From Pelomonas sp046294815 (GTDB taxonomy: Bacteria > Pseudomonadota > Gammaproteobacteria > Burkholderiales > Burkholderiaceae_C), in assembly GCA_046294815.1 (NCBI GenBank), contig JBKBOJ010000039.1, forward strand, positions 1-30,604: a DNA stretch of 30,604 bases, read 5' to 3'. The notes beneath the pieces are model-generated. The model made no database searches, was not told the DNA's origin, and saw only the letters and a list, made by a program, of their open reading frames with translations. Below are positions 1 through 6,396 of this stretch, one piece after another; position 1 is the stretch's first letter; every line of letters begins with the position of its first letter. The translations under genes and the position numbers were made by a program.

Positions 1-84
1 AACTTCATCGCCATCGCCTACCTGCGCATGTCCAAGCTCAAGCACCTGCCGGCCAGTCCGTTCGCGCCGGCGATGCCCCAGTGA
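1..84 (+). CDS. C-terminal end of an unidentified protein (partial)
   Basis: Frame 1 is open from the window edge to TGA at 82-84 and gives 27 residues, NFIAIAYLRM then SKLKHLPASPFAPAMPQ. Nearly every codon ends in G or C, as in the other real genes here, while the alternative frame 3 over the same bases has poor third-position GC; this is therefore the coding frame. The hydrophobic start followed by a basic, proline-containing tail would fit the end of a membrane protein, but the family cannot be named from so little. The stop overlaps a possible GTG start of the next gene. Confidence 0.6.
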   Translation, partial: NFIAIAYLRMSKLKHLPASPFAPAMPQ

Positions 85-701
85 CAGTGTTGCTTTCCAC
101 ACGAAACGACATGGAGCCGGCGGGCGGCGTGCTGGCGTTCGCGGACATCAGCGCCCGCAAACGCGTGGAAGAGCTGCTGCGCCACCAGGCGACCTACGAC
201 GCACTGACCGGTGTGCCCAACCGCGCATTGTTCTTCGACACCCTGGCCCAGGCCGTGGCGCGCGCACGGCGTGGACAAAAGGCCGTGGCACTGCTCTACC
301 TCGATCTCGATGGCTTCAAGGAGATCAACGACCGTTATGGTCATGCCGCAGGCGACGAGGTGCTCAAGGGCTTTAGCCAGCGCTGCCGCGAGATCCTGCG
401 CGCGGGCGACCTGCTCGCCCGCATCGGCGGCGACGAGTTCGTGGTGCTGATCGAAGATGCGCGCGACATGGCCAGCCTGGAGGCGCTGGCGCGCAAGCTG
501 TGTGAGGAAACTTCGCGGGAGTTCGAGGTGGGCCCACACCTGCTGAACATCGGCGTGTCCATCGGCATTGCCCGTTCGCCGCGTGGGCAAACCGATGGCG
601 AAGCCCTTTTGGCCGCCGCCGACATCGCCATGTACGAGGCCAAGCAGGCCGGCAAGCGCACCTGGCGGCAGCGTGAGTTGACCGAAGACTCGGGGCGGTA
701 G
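81..701 (+). CDS. GGDEF-domain diguanylate cyclase with a PAS C-terminal remnant
   Basis: The protein (206 residues from GTG 81) is a predicted diguanylate cyclase making cyclic di-GMP from two GTP. It has the family start DALTGVPNRA, the metal-binding DLDGFKEIND stretch, an intact GGDEF active site at residues 116-120, and an RxxD inhibitory site (R107-D110) exactly five residues before it, so feedback inhibition by product is likely. Before the domain lies only the end of a PAS module (GGVLAFADISARKRVEELL), the stretch that normally joins PAS to GGDEF; the rest of the PAS is absent. No membrane segment is seen. The start is uncertain: GTG 81 overlaps the upstream stop, while ATG 111 is where good codon usage begins. 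Neither has a clear ribosome binding site. Confidence 0.85.
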   Translation: MTVLLSTRNDMEPAGGVLAFADISARKRVEELLRHQATYDALTGVPNRALFFDTLAQAVARARRGQKAVALLYLDLDGFKEINDRYGHAAGDEVLKGFSQRCREILRAGDLLARIGGDEFVVLIEDARDMASLEALARKLCEETSREFEVGPHLLNIGVSIGIARSPRGQTDGEALLAAADIAMYEAKQAGKRTWRQRELTEDSGR

Positions 702-865
702 AAGGGAAGTCACTGGCGCCCGGGCAGCGATGCTCCATTCGCGCTGAATGCGACGGCGCGGTGATGTCCCATCAAGCTGTGTGCGAGCGGAGGTATTGAG
801 GCTCGCTGGCTTGGGCCAGCAGGGCCAAACCAGCCGGCGCGCTCAGAGGGGCAGCGGACATCTTC

Positions 866-898
866 GGTCAGGTGGAGTTGCGAAGCGTCAACCTGACC
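866..898. repeat. Inverted repeat GGTCAGGT / ACCTGACC
   Basis: Perfect 8-base arms at 866-873 and 891-898 are separated by 17 bases. The repeat ends two bases before a Shine-Dalgarno-like GAGGAAG (901-907), so it could be an operator or a leader stem-loop. No regulator is recognised. Confidence 0.45.
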
Positions 899-913
899 TT
901 GAGGAAGACCCCG

Positions 914-955
914 ATGAGCGACGAAAGGATGCACCTTGCCGCGCTGGTGGAGTGA
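914..955 (+). other. 13-codon reading frame with good ribosome binding site; possible gene remnant
   Basis: ATG 914 follows GAGGAAG with a 6-base gap, one of the better ribosome binding sites in the window, and encodes MSDERMHLAALVE before TGA 953-955. It looks like the beginning of a normal soluble protein cut short, or a short leader peptide. No further coding signal continues downstream in any frame. Confidence 0.25.
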
Positions 956-1009
956 CACCACTTCTTGGGACGCCAGCCGCGCAACACGGGGGGGCAATGC
1001 CGTCCTCGC

Positions 1010-1030
1010 TTTCACTGAGGGACAGTGAAA
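1010..1030. promoter_or_regulatory. Perfect palindrome (8+5+8) ahead of the envelope operon
   Basis: TTTCACTG at 1010-1017 and CAGTGAAA at 1023-1030 are perfect reverse complements around AGGGA. It ends 21 bases before ATG 1052, the place of a repressor operator or a 5' leader hairpin. There is no uridine run long enough for a convincing terminator. The site does not match the LexA, FNR or Cra patterns considered. Confidence 0.5.
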
Positions 1031-1051
1031 TTTCCGGGCTAGCATCCCAAG

Positions 1052-1837
1052 ATGCTGAGCCCGCGCCTGTCCCTTGCCTCGCTGTTGCTGTTGCTGGCCG
1101 GTTGTGCCGGCGTGCCTGCACCGGCCGAGGGCTGGCAGCCGCTGGCCCCCGGCCTGTCGCAGCGCGTCTGGGCGCCCTGGCCCGACAGCGAGGTGCAGGC
1201 TCTGCGGGTGGACCTGGACCGCCTGAGCGTGGTGCTGTCGCCGCCCGCCGAGGCCGGGCAGGCGCTGGACCAGATGGCCAGCGGTCGTGGCGCGCTGGCC
1301 AGCGTCAATGCGTCCTTCTTCGACAAGCAGTTCCGCCCGCGCGGCCTCACCATCAGCGACGGCCAGCCCTGGCCACAAACGTTGCGGGCCCCAGCCGCCG
1401 CGGCGGACCCGCTACTGGCCTGCGACACCATCTGCAGCATCCGCTTCGACGCGCCCGCCGTGCCCGAGGCCGGCTGGCGTGTGGCCGTCAGCGGCACGCC
1501 CTGGCTGGTGCGTGACGGTCAGGCCCGCACGACCGAAGACGACGCGAGCTGCGCCAAGCTGTGCGCCCAGACGCATCCGCGCACGGCCGTGGGCCTGGAC
1601 GCCGCGGGCCGCCAGCTCATCGTGCTGCTGGCCGCGGGCCGGCGCGGCGAGGTCAAGGGGCTGACGCTGGTGCAGACGGCGCAGCTGCTGATCGAGCTCG
1701 GCGCAGTGCAGGCCTTCAACCTGGACGGCGGCGCTTCGTCCTCGCTGCTGATCCGCGGCGAATCGCGCCTGCCGCGTCCCCTCAACGAGCCCGCGCTGCG
1801 CCGCGTGGCCAACGCCCTGCATCTGTGGAGCCGATGA
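1052..1837 (+). CDS. NAGPA-type phosphodiester glycosidase lipoprotein (PF09992-like)
   Basis: The 261-residue protein begins with a lipoprotein signal peptide (hydrophobic L11-L15, lipobox LAGC with C18), so it is probably anchored in the outer membrane facing the periplasm or the surface. The rest matches the phosphodiester glycosidase family (N-acetylglucosamine-1-phosphodiester alpha-N-acetylglucosaminidase-like): NASFFD at 86-91, PRTAVGLD at 176-183 and NLDGGASSS at 223-231 are its hallmark motifs. Relatives cleave sugar-1-phosphodiesters or act on envelope polysaccharides; the substrate here is unknown. A cysteine pair near 124/128 and another near 167/171 might form disulfides. The gene is first in a three-gene operon; its TGA overlaps the next ATG (ATGA at 1834-1837). 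The start is set by the signal peptide. Confidence 0.87.
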   Translation: MLSPRLSLASLLLLLAGCAGVPAPAEGWQPLAPGLSQRVWAPWPDSEVQALRVDLDRLSVVLSPPAEAGQALDQMASGRGALASVNASFFDKQFRPRGLTISDGQPWPQTLRAPAAAADPLLACDTICSIRFDAPAVPEAGWRVAVSGTPWLVRDGQARTTEDDASCAKLCAQTHPRTAVGLDAAGRQLIVLLAAGRRGEVKGLTLVQTAQLLIELGAVQAFNLDGGASSSLLIRGESRLPRPLNEPALRRVANALHLWSR

Positions 1838-3150
1838 AAGCCCTTTGCCGCCTGTTGCCCCTGCTGGCCCTGCTGCTGTCCGCCTGTGCGCCATTCAAGC
1901 CCGCCGCACCTCCCGAGCGGCGCTTCACCGCGCCCGAACTGCTGGCCTTGGCGCCCGCCGACTTCGCTTGGTCGGCCACGTCGGCGGCCGGCGAGCAGGC
2001 GCTGCGCGAGCAGGCACTGGCGGACATGCGTGCGCGCATCGCGCTGCCGCCCGGGCCGCAGCGCGACGCGGCGCTGCCGGCCATCCTGGACGCCGTGGCG
2101 CTGTTCAACACCGAGATCGACGCCGCGCGCCCGCTGCTGCTGGCCGCCCTGCCGGGCTTGGCTGCGCGCGATGCGGACTACCAGCGTGCGCTGCTCACCG
2201 CGGCCCATGCCCACTACGCCGCCGACGCCGCGCCGCTGCTGTGGCCGCTGCTGCCGCAGTTGCGCGAGAGCAAGCCCTTTGCGATCGCCGCCTACACGCT
2301 GCTGCAGGCCGACGCCGGCGCAGCCGGGCGGCTGCTGACGCTGTTGCCGGCGCAGTTCCCGGACTGGGCCCAGGACGCCCGCCTTGCCGCGTTGATGCAG
2401 CGCCTGCAGTCCGCGCCGGCGGCGGCGCCGCCGCTGGCAGACCTGCTGGCCGCACCGCTGCGTGCGGGCTACCCGGTCATCTACAGCCTGCAGCGGCCCG
2501 GCCGCGGCTTCATGGGCCTGGCTCTGGTGCGCGGTGCCGACGGGCGTTTCGTGCGCGACGCGACCGGCGCGCTGTTCACGCAGCCGCAGCTGGCCCGGGC
2601 CTTGACCGGCCTGCCGGGCACGATCACCAACGGCAACACGCCGCAGGGGCTGTTCACCATCGTGGGCGCGGGCACGGCCACCAACCCCTGGATCGGCCCC
2701 ACGCCCTACCTGCACAGCAAGCTGCCCATCGAGGCCACGCCGGCCGAGTTCGAGCACACCGACACCGACGCCACTTGGAGCGAGGCCCTGTACGACAGCT
2801 TCCTGCCGCCTTCCTGGCGCGGCTGGGCGCCCATCAAGGAAGCCTGGCTCGCCGGTCGTGCCGGGCGCGACGAGATCCTGCTGCACGGCACCGTCGTCAA
2901 CCCGGCCTACTACCGCGGCGCCAGCTACTTTCCCGGCACGCCGTCAGCCGGCTGCATGGTGTCGCACGAAGAGTGGGATCCGGCCACCGGTCGCCTGCTG
3001 CACAGCGGCCAACTGCGGCTGGCACAGGCCTATGCGGCAGCCAGCCCGCGCGCCGACCTGGCCGGCTATCTGATCGTCGTGGAACTGCCGGGCGAGGGCG
3101 CGGTGACGCCGGCGGAGGCCCAGGCGCTGGTGGAGGCGGCGGGCCGATGA
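1834..3150 (+). CDS. L,D-transpeptidase-like (YkuD-fold) lipoprotein
   Basis: The 438-residue protein starts with a signal peptide and lipobox LSAC (C18). Residues of roughly 25-210 are alanine-rich and helical with no recognised family. The C-terminal part (about 215-425) has L,D-transpeptidase marks: NTPQGLFTI, then LLHGT with H351, then PSAGCM with the presumed nucleophile C374; the His-to-Cys spacing of 23 residues suits the family. Such enzymes cross-link peptidoglycan or attach lipoproteins to it, and some members act as hydrolases or sense muropeptides. The motif reads SAGCM rather than the classical S/T-H-G-C-hydrophobic-N/R, so this is a divergent subgroup. ATG 1834 overlaps the preceding stop, implying translational coupling. 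Catalytic activity is inferred. Confidence 0.8.
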   Translation: MKALCRLLPLLALLLSACAPFKPAAPPERRFTAPELLALAPADFAWSATSAAGEQALREQALADMRARIALPPGPQRDAALPAILDAVALFNTEIDAARPLLLAALPGLAARDADYQRALLTAAHAHYAADAAPLLWPLLPQLRESKPFAIAAYTLLQADAGAAGRLLTLLPAQFPDWAQDARLAALMQRLQSAPAAAPPLADLLAAPLRAGYPVIYSLQRPGRGFMGLALVRGADGRFVRDATGALFTQPQLARALTGLPGTITNGNTPQGLFTIVGAGTATNPWIGPTPYLHSKLPIEATPAEFEHTDTDATWSEALYDSFLPPSWRGWAPIKEAWLAGRAGRDEILLHGTVVNPAYYRGASYFPGTPSAGCMVSHEEWDPATGRLLHSGQLRLAQAYAAASPRADLAGYLIVVELPGEGAVTPAEAQALVEAAGR

Positions 3151-3707
3151 ACGCGCTGCGGCAGGCAGTGCTGTGGGTGCTGCTAGGCCCGCTGGCGCCG
3201 GCCTGCGCCGACCAGCCGGCGCGGCTGGTGCCCAGCGCGGATGGTCAGGAGCTGATCGACGCCTCTGCCGGCTTGGTGTGGGCGCGCTGCGCGCAAGGCC
3301 TGCGCTGGGACGGCCGTCGCTGCGCGGGTGAGGCGGTGCTGGCCACGCATGCGCAGGCGCTGGCCTTCGCGCAGGCCCATGCCCAGGCCACGGGGCAGGC
3401 CTGGCGGCTGCCGCGGGTGCCGGAGCTCAAGCACTTCTTCGAGCGTCTGCCGCTGGGCAAGGATCCGGCCTTGCTGGCCTCGGCCGAGCCGGCGGGCTGG
3501 TACTGGACCGGCACCAGCCGCATCGACAGCGAGACGGTGAATCCCTATGCCTACCGCAACGTGGAGCGCGGCGTGACGCAGCGACAGGTTGAGCGGTTGG
3601 TCGTGACTGCCGGCTGGGCCGTGCAGCAGCCCGGCGCTGCCGTGCGCGGCGATATGGCCAAGCGCGAGACCCTGGCCGTGCGGCTGGTGCGGCCACTGCA
3701 ACCTTGA
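3147..3707 (+). CDS. Exported DUF1566 (Lcl C-terminal domain) protein
   Basis: A 186-residue protein with an N-terminal signal peptide (hydrophobic to about residue 20, likely cleavage after ACA). The remainder fits DUF1566/PF07603: a GLVWARC start with paired cysteines, a repeated-alanine helix over QALAFAQAHA, WRLPRVPELK, then GWYWTGTS and a final beta strand ending AVRLVRP. This domain is found in surface and secreted proteins, including adhesins, and its biochemical role is poorly known. ATG 3147 overlaps the transpeptidase stop by four bases, the second such overlap in this operon, so the three products are probably made together and may act in one envelope complex. Confidence 0.78.
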   Translation: MNALRQAVLWVLLGPLAPACADQPARLVPSADGQELIDASAGLVWARCAQGLRWDGRRCAGEAVLATHAQALAFAQAHAQATGQAWRLPRVPELKHFFERLPLGKDPALLASAEPAGWYWTGTSRIDSETVNPYAYRNVERGVTQRQVERLVVTAGWAVQQPGAAVRGDMAKRETLAVRLVRPLQP

Positions 3708-3772
3708 ACCTAGAGCATGAGCCCACTGCGTCGGCGCGCCTTGCCGGCAACCCGCCTCGGTGAGCCCCTCGG

Positions 3773-3800
3773 GCCCGCCCAACTGCCGTTTCTAGGTTGA
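3773..3800 (+). repeat. Direct repeat copy 1, upstream of ynfA
   Basis: This 28-base stretch matches 4169-4196 at 24 of 28 positions, in the same orientation on the other side of ynfA. It begins GCCCGCCCAAC and ends TTGA, six bases before the ynfA start codon. Its first part without the initial GCCC (GCCCAACTGCCG) recurs exactly at 29869-29880. Confidence 0.55.
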
Positions 3801-3806
3801 ACGACG

Positions 3807-4142
3807 ATGGATTTGTTGAAGACCTTTGGGCTGTTTGTCGCCACCGCGCTGGCCGAGATCGTCGGCTGCTACCTGCCCTGGCTGTGGCTGAAGCAGGGCG
3901 GGTCGGCTTGGCTGCTGCTGCCCGGCGCGGCCAGCCTGGCGCTGTTCGCGTGGCTGCTGAGCTTGCATCCCGCCGCTGCCGGCCGCGTCTATGCGGCCTA
4001 TGGCGGCGTCTACATCGGCGTGGCCATGGTTTGGCTGATGCTGGTGGACGGCGTCAGGCCCACGATGACGGACTGGGTCGGCGTGGGCCTGTGCCTGGCC
4101 GGCATGGCGGTCATCATGCTGGGCGCGCGGCCGCCTGCCTGA
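3807..4142 (+). CDS. ynfA: YnfA-family (UPF0060) small membrane protein
   Basis: The 111-residue product is almost wholly hydrophobic, with four predicted membrane helices (about 4-24, 30-50, 58-79 and 86-106). It carries the YnfA family sequence FVATALAEIVGCYLPWLWLK at the N-terminus and the conserved AAYGGVYIGVAM in the third helix. YnfA proteins resemble small multidrug resistance transporters in size and topology; some have been linked to drug efflux, but physiological substrates are unclear. It stands alone between the envelope operon and the converging lactate dehydrogenase gene. The start codon has little Shine-Dalgarno character (GGTTGAACGACG precedes it). Confidence 0.92.
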   Translation: MDLLKTFGLFVATALAEIVGCYLPWLWLKQGGSAWLLLPGAASLALFAWLLSLHPAAAGRVYAAYGGVYIGVAMVWLMLVDGVRPTMTDWVGVGLCLAGMAVIMLGARPPA

Positions 4143-4168
4143 GACCACTTCGGTGCACCGCGCTGCGC

Positions 4169-4196
4169 GCCCGCCCAACGGCCGCTTCTATGCTGA
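4169..4196 (+). repeat. Direct repeat copy 2, downstream of ynfA
   Basis: It matches 3773-3800 with four substitutions. Its last part, extended to GCTGAATGCG (4192-4201), also recurs at 743-752 after the GGDEF gene. It lies between the convergent stops of ynfA and the lactate dehydrogenase. Confidence 0.55.
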
Positions 4197-4215
4197 ATGC
4201 GCGCGCCGGGCGCCG

Positions 4216-5376
4216 TCAGGGGGCTGCCGTCGGGTAGCTGCCCGGCACCAGGATGTCGCGCGTCACGTTGGTCAGCTGAGTGTGACCGCAGAAGGCCATG
4301 GTGACGTCCAGTTCTTTGTGCAGTATCTGCAGCATCTTGGTGACGCCGGCCTCGCCCATCGCGCCCAGGCCGTAGACCATCGCGCGGCCCACCATGGTGC
4401 CGCGGGCACCCAGTGCCCAGGCCTTCAGCACGTCCTGGCCCGAGCGGATGCCGCCGTCCATCCAGACCTCGATCTGATCGCCCACCGCGGCCACGATGGC
4501 CGGCAGCGCGCGGATGCTGCTGGGCGCGCCGTCGAGCTGGCGGCCGCCGTGGTTGCTGACGACGATGGCGTCGGCGCCGGCCTGCACGGCCAGCTGCGCG
4601 TCTTCCACTTCCATGATGCCCTTGAGGATGAGCTTGCCGCCCCAGCGCTCCTTGACCCAGGCGATGTCGGCCCAGGACAGGCGCGGGTCGAACTGCTCGT
4701 TGGTCCAGGCCGACAGCGAGCGCATGTCGCTGACGCCCTTTACATGGCCCACCAGGTTGCGGAAGGTGTGGCGGCGCGTGCCGGCCATGCCCAGCACCCA
4801 ACGCGGCTTGGTGGCGAGGTTGAGGAGGTTCTTCAGCGTGGGGCGCGGCGGCGCGGTCAGGCCGTTCTTCAGGTCCTTGTGGCGCTGGCCGATGACCTGC
4901 AGGTCCAGCGTCAGCACCAGCGCCGAGCACTTGGCAGCCTTGCAGCGGTCGATCATGCGGGCCATGGCCTCGCGGTCGCGCATCATGTAGAGCTGGAACC
5001 AGAACGGCGCCGAGGTGTTCTCGGCGATGTCCTCGATGGAGCAGATGCTCATCGTGGACAGCGTGAATGGGATGCCGAACTTCTCGGCCGCGCGCGCGGC
5101 GTGGATCTCGCCGTCAGCATGCTGCATGCCGGTCAGGCCCACCGGCGCAATGGCCACGGGCATGCTGACGTCCTGGCCGATCATCTTCACCGCCGTGCTG
5201 CGGTTCTCCATGTTGACCGCGACGCGCTGGCGCAGCTGGATGGCGCGGAAGTCCGCCTCATTGGCGCGGTAGGTGGTTTCGGTCCAGGAGCCGGAGTCGG
5301 CATAGTCGTAGAACATGCGCGGCACGCGCTTCTCGGCCAATTGGCGCAGGTCTTCGACGCAGGTGATGACGGGCAT
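4216..5376 (-). CDS. lldD: FMN-dependent L-lactate dehydrogenase / alpha-hydroxy-acid dehydrogenase
   Basis: The 386-residue flavoprotein oxidises an alpha-hydroxy acid, most likely L-lactate to pyruvate, passing electrons to the respiratory quinone pool at the inner membrane. Family marks include YDYADSGSWTE (23-33), the FMN-binding LKGI with K252, the active-site motif SNHGGRQLDG with catalytic H276 and substrate-binding R279, and the phosphate-binding DGGIRSGQDVLKA. The chosen start MPVIT is the family start; the frame extends upstream but loses resemblance. There is no Shine-Dalgarno sequence; a run of eight C residues precedes the start instead. The gene follows the LysR gene on the same strand by 68 bases. 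Substrate preference (lactate, mandelate or glycolate) cannot be read from sequence alone. Confidence 0.9.
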   Translation of the reverse strand: MPVITCVEDLRQLAEKRVPRMFYDYADSGSWTETTYRANEADFRAIQLRQRVAVNMENRSTAVKMIGQDVSMPVAIAPVGLTGMQHADGEIHAARAAEKFGIPFTLSTMSICSIEDIAENTSAPFWFQLYMMRDREAMARMIDRCKAAKCSALVLTLDLQVIGQRHKDLKNGLTAPPRPTLKNLLNLATKPRWVLGMAGTRRHTFRNLVGHVKGVSDMRSLSAWTNEQFDPRLSWADIAWVKERWGGKLILKGIMEVEDAQLAVQAGADAIVVSNHGGRQLDGAPSSIRALPAIVAAVGDQIEVWMDGGIRSGQDVLKAWALGARGTMVGRAMVYGLGAMGEAGVTKMLQILHKELDVTMAFCGHTQLTNVTRDILVPGSYPTAAP

Positions 5377-5379
5377 GGC

Positions 5380-5387
5380 GGGGGGGG
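5380..5387. repeat. G8 tract (C8 on the lldD coding strand)
   Basis: Eight identical bases sit four bases upstream of the lldD start codon, in the position normally held by a ribosome binding site. Such tracts can change length by slippage. Confidence 0.6.
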
Positions 5388-5416
5388 CGACTGAGTGAGG
5401 CCCGCATGCTAGGCCG

Positions 5417-5434
5417 GTGCGGCGCGCGCCGCAC
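5417..5434. repeat. 18-base perfect palindrome between lysR and lldD
   Basis: GTGCGGCGCGCGCCGCAC is its own reverse complement. On the coding (minus) strand the T-run lies before it rather than after it, so it is not a standard terminator. It may be an operator or a strong RNA stem in the lldD leader. Confidence 0.5.
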
Positions 5435-5471
5435 GGAAAAAACCTCAGGCCGGGTCGGAAGGGTTTTCCGT
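5434..5471 (-). terminator. Possible weak hairpin overlapping the lysR stop
   Basis: On the minus strand CGGAAAACCC pairs imperfectly with GGTTTTTTCCG around the lysR stop codon. The stem is AT-rich and the T-run is part of the stem, so termination is doubtful. Confidence 0.2.
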
Positions 5472-6359
5472 GTGCAGCGCGCGGCAGTGCGCGTGCAGCC
5501 ACGCGGCGAAGGCCGTGGCCGCGGCGCTGGGCCGGTGCACCAGCAGGCCGTAGTGGCGCTCGGCCGGCACGGTCAGCGCGAAGGGCTGCACCAGGCGTCC
5601 CTCGGCCAGTTCGTGGCGTGCCAGGCTCAGCCGTGCCAGCGCGACACCCTGGCCGGCCAGCGCGGCGGCCAGCGTCAGGCCCAGGTCGACGAAGCGCGGA
5701 CCGTCGTCGGGCTCGGCTGCCTCGGCCAGGCCGGCGGCCTGCAGCCACGGTGCCCAAGGCTGCAGCGGTGTGCGCAGCAGCGGCAGGGCCAGCAGGTCTG
5801 CTGGGGATCGCAGCGGCGCATGGCGGGCCAGCAGGGCCGGCGCGGCCAGCGGCGTGAGCCGGTCGCGCAGCAGCACCTGGGCGGGCGCGATCTCGTCGGG
5901 CACGGTGCCATGGCGGATCTCGGCGTCGGCGCCAGCGTCGCCCTCGGCCAGCAGCGGCACCGACAGCGTCAGCTCCAGTTCGATGTGCGGATGCGCGGCC
6001 GTGAAGCCGGGCAGGGCGGGCACCAGCAGCTGGCGCGCGAAGGTGGGCGTGGAGCTCACGCGCAGCCGCTCGCGTGCCTGCGCGGCGCGCTGGTGCAGCG
6101 GGATGGCCTGCAGCAGCGCCAGCGCCTGGCGCACTTGCGGCAGGTATTCATGGCCGGCTGGCGTCAGGCTCAGGCCGCGCGGCGTGCGCGCCAGCAGCGC
6201 GCGGCCCAGGCGGTCCTCCAGCCCGGCCAGGCGCTTGGCGACGGCGCTGGCCGTCAGCGCCAGCTCGGCCGCGGCGGCCTCGAAGCTGCCGCAACGGGCC
6301 ACCGCATCGAAGGCGAGCAGCGCGTCGAGCGAGGGCAGGCGGATGGCGTGCTGAGGCAT
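5445..6359 (-). CDS. LysR-family transcriptional regulator
   Basis: The 304-residue protein has the LysR winged helix-turn-helix at about 8-67 (LPSLDALLAFDAVARCGSF, then ASAVAKRLAGLEDRLG and TPRGLSLTPAG), a linker helix, and a periplasmic-binding-like effector domain from about 95 to 295. The N-terminal wording is closest to the GcvA/AmpR-like branch. It lies directly upstream of lldD on the same strand, which is unusual because LysR genes are commonly divergent from their targets; it may be cotranscribed with lldD and control it, but that is inference. The upstream Sel1 gene ends 37 bases before its start. The effector is unknown. Confidence 0.9.
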   Translation of the reverse strand: MPQHAIRLPSLDALLAFDAVARCGSFEAAAAELALTASAVAKRLAGLEDRLGRALLARTPRGLSLTPAGHEYLPQVRQALALLQAIPLHQRAAQARERLRVSSTPTFARQLLVPALPGFTAAHPHIELELTLSVPLLAEGDAGADAEIRHGTVPDEIAPAQVLLRDRLTPLAAPALLARHAPLRSPADLLALPLLRTPLQPWAPWLQAAGLAEAAEPDDGPRFVDLGLTLAAALAGQGVALARLSLARHELAEGRLVQPFALTVPAERHYGLLVHRPSAAATAFAAWLHAHCRALHTENPSDPA

Positions 6360-6396
6360 GGGTCCATCGTAGCCAGCGGCCGCGGGCCGCGCGGCG

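Larger units (their letters stand above)
702..1051. other. 350-base gap without a confident gene
   Basis: No frame here has the codon pattern of the neighbours over a useful length. It contains an inverted repeat at 866-898, a 13-codon reading frame with a good ribosome binding site at 914-955, a G7 run at 988-994 and a perfect palindrome at 1010-1030, each listed separately. The last part should hold the promoter of the envelope operon starting at 1052. Confidence 0.6.

Noticed and set aside
18..713. A 231-codon frame antisense to the GGDEF gene
   Set aside because: The GGDEF frame has all catalytic motifs; the antisense frame has none.
3707..3798. Eight-base inverted repeat AACCTAGA / TCTAGGTT around the ynfA promoter region
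   Set aside because: The arms are 76 bases apart and short; likely chance, and one arm is part of the direct repeat already listed.
5417..5440. The 18-base palindrome plus A-run as a rho-independent terminator
   Set aside because: On the plus strand an A-run, not a T-run, follows. On the minus strand the T-run precedes the stem. Neither orientation fits.
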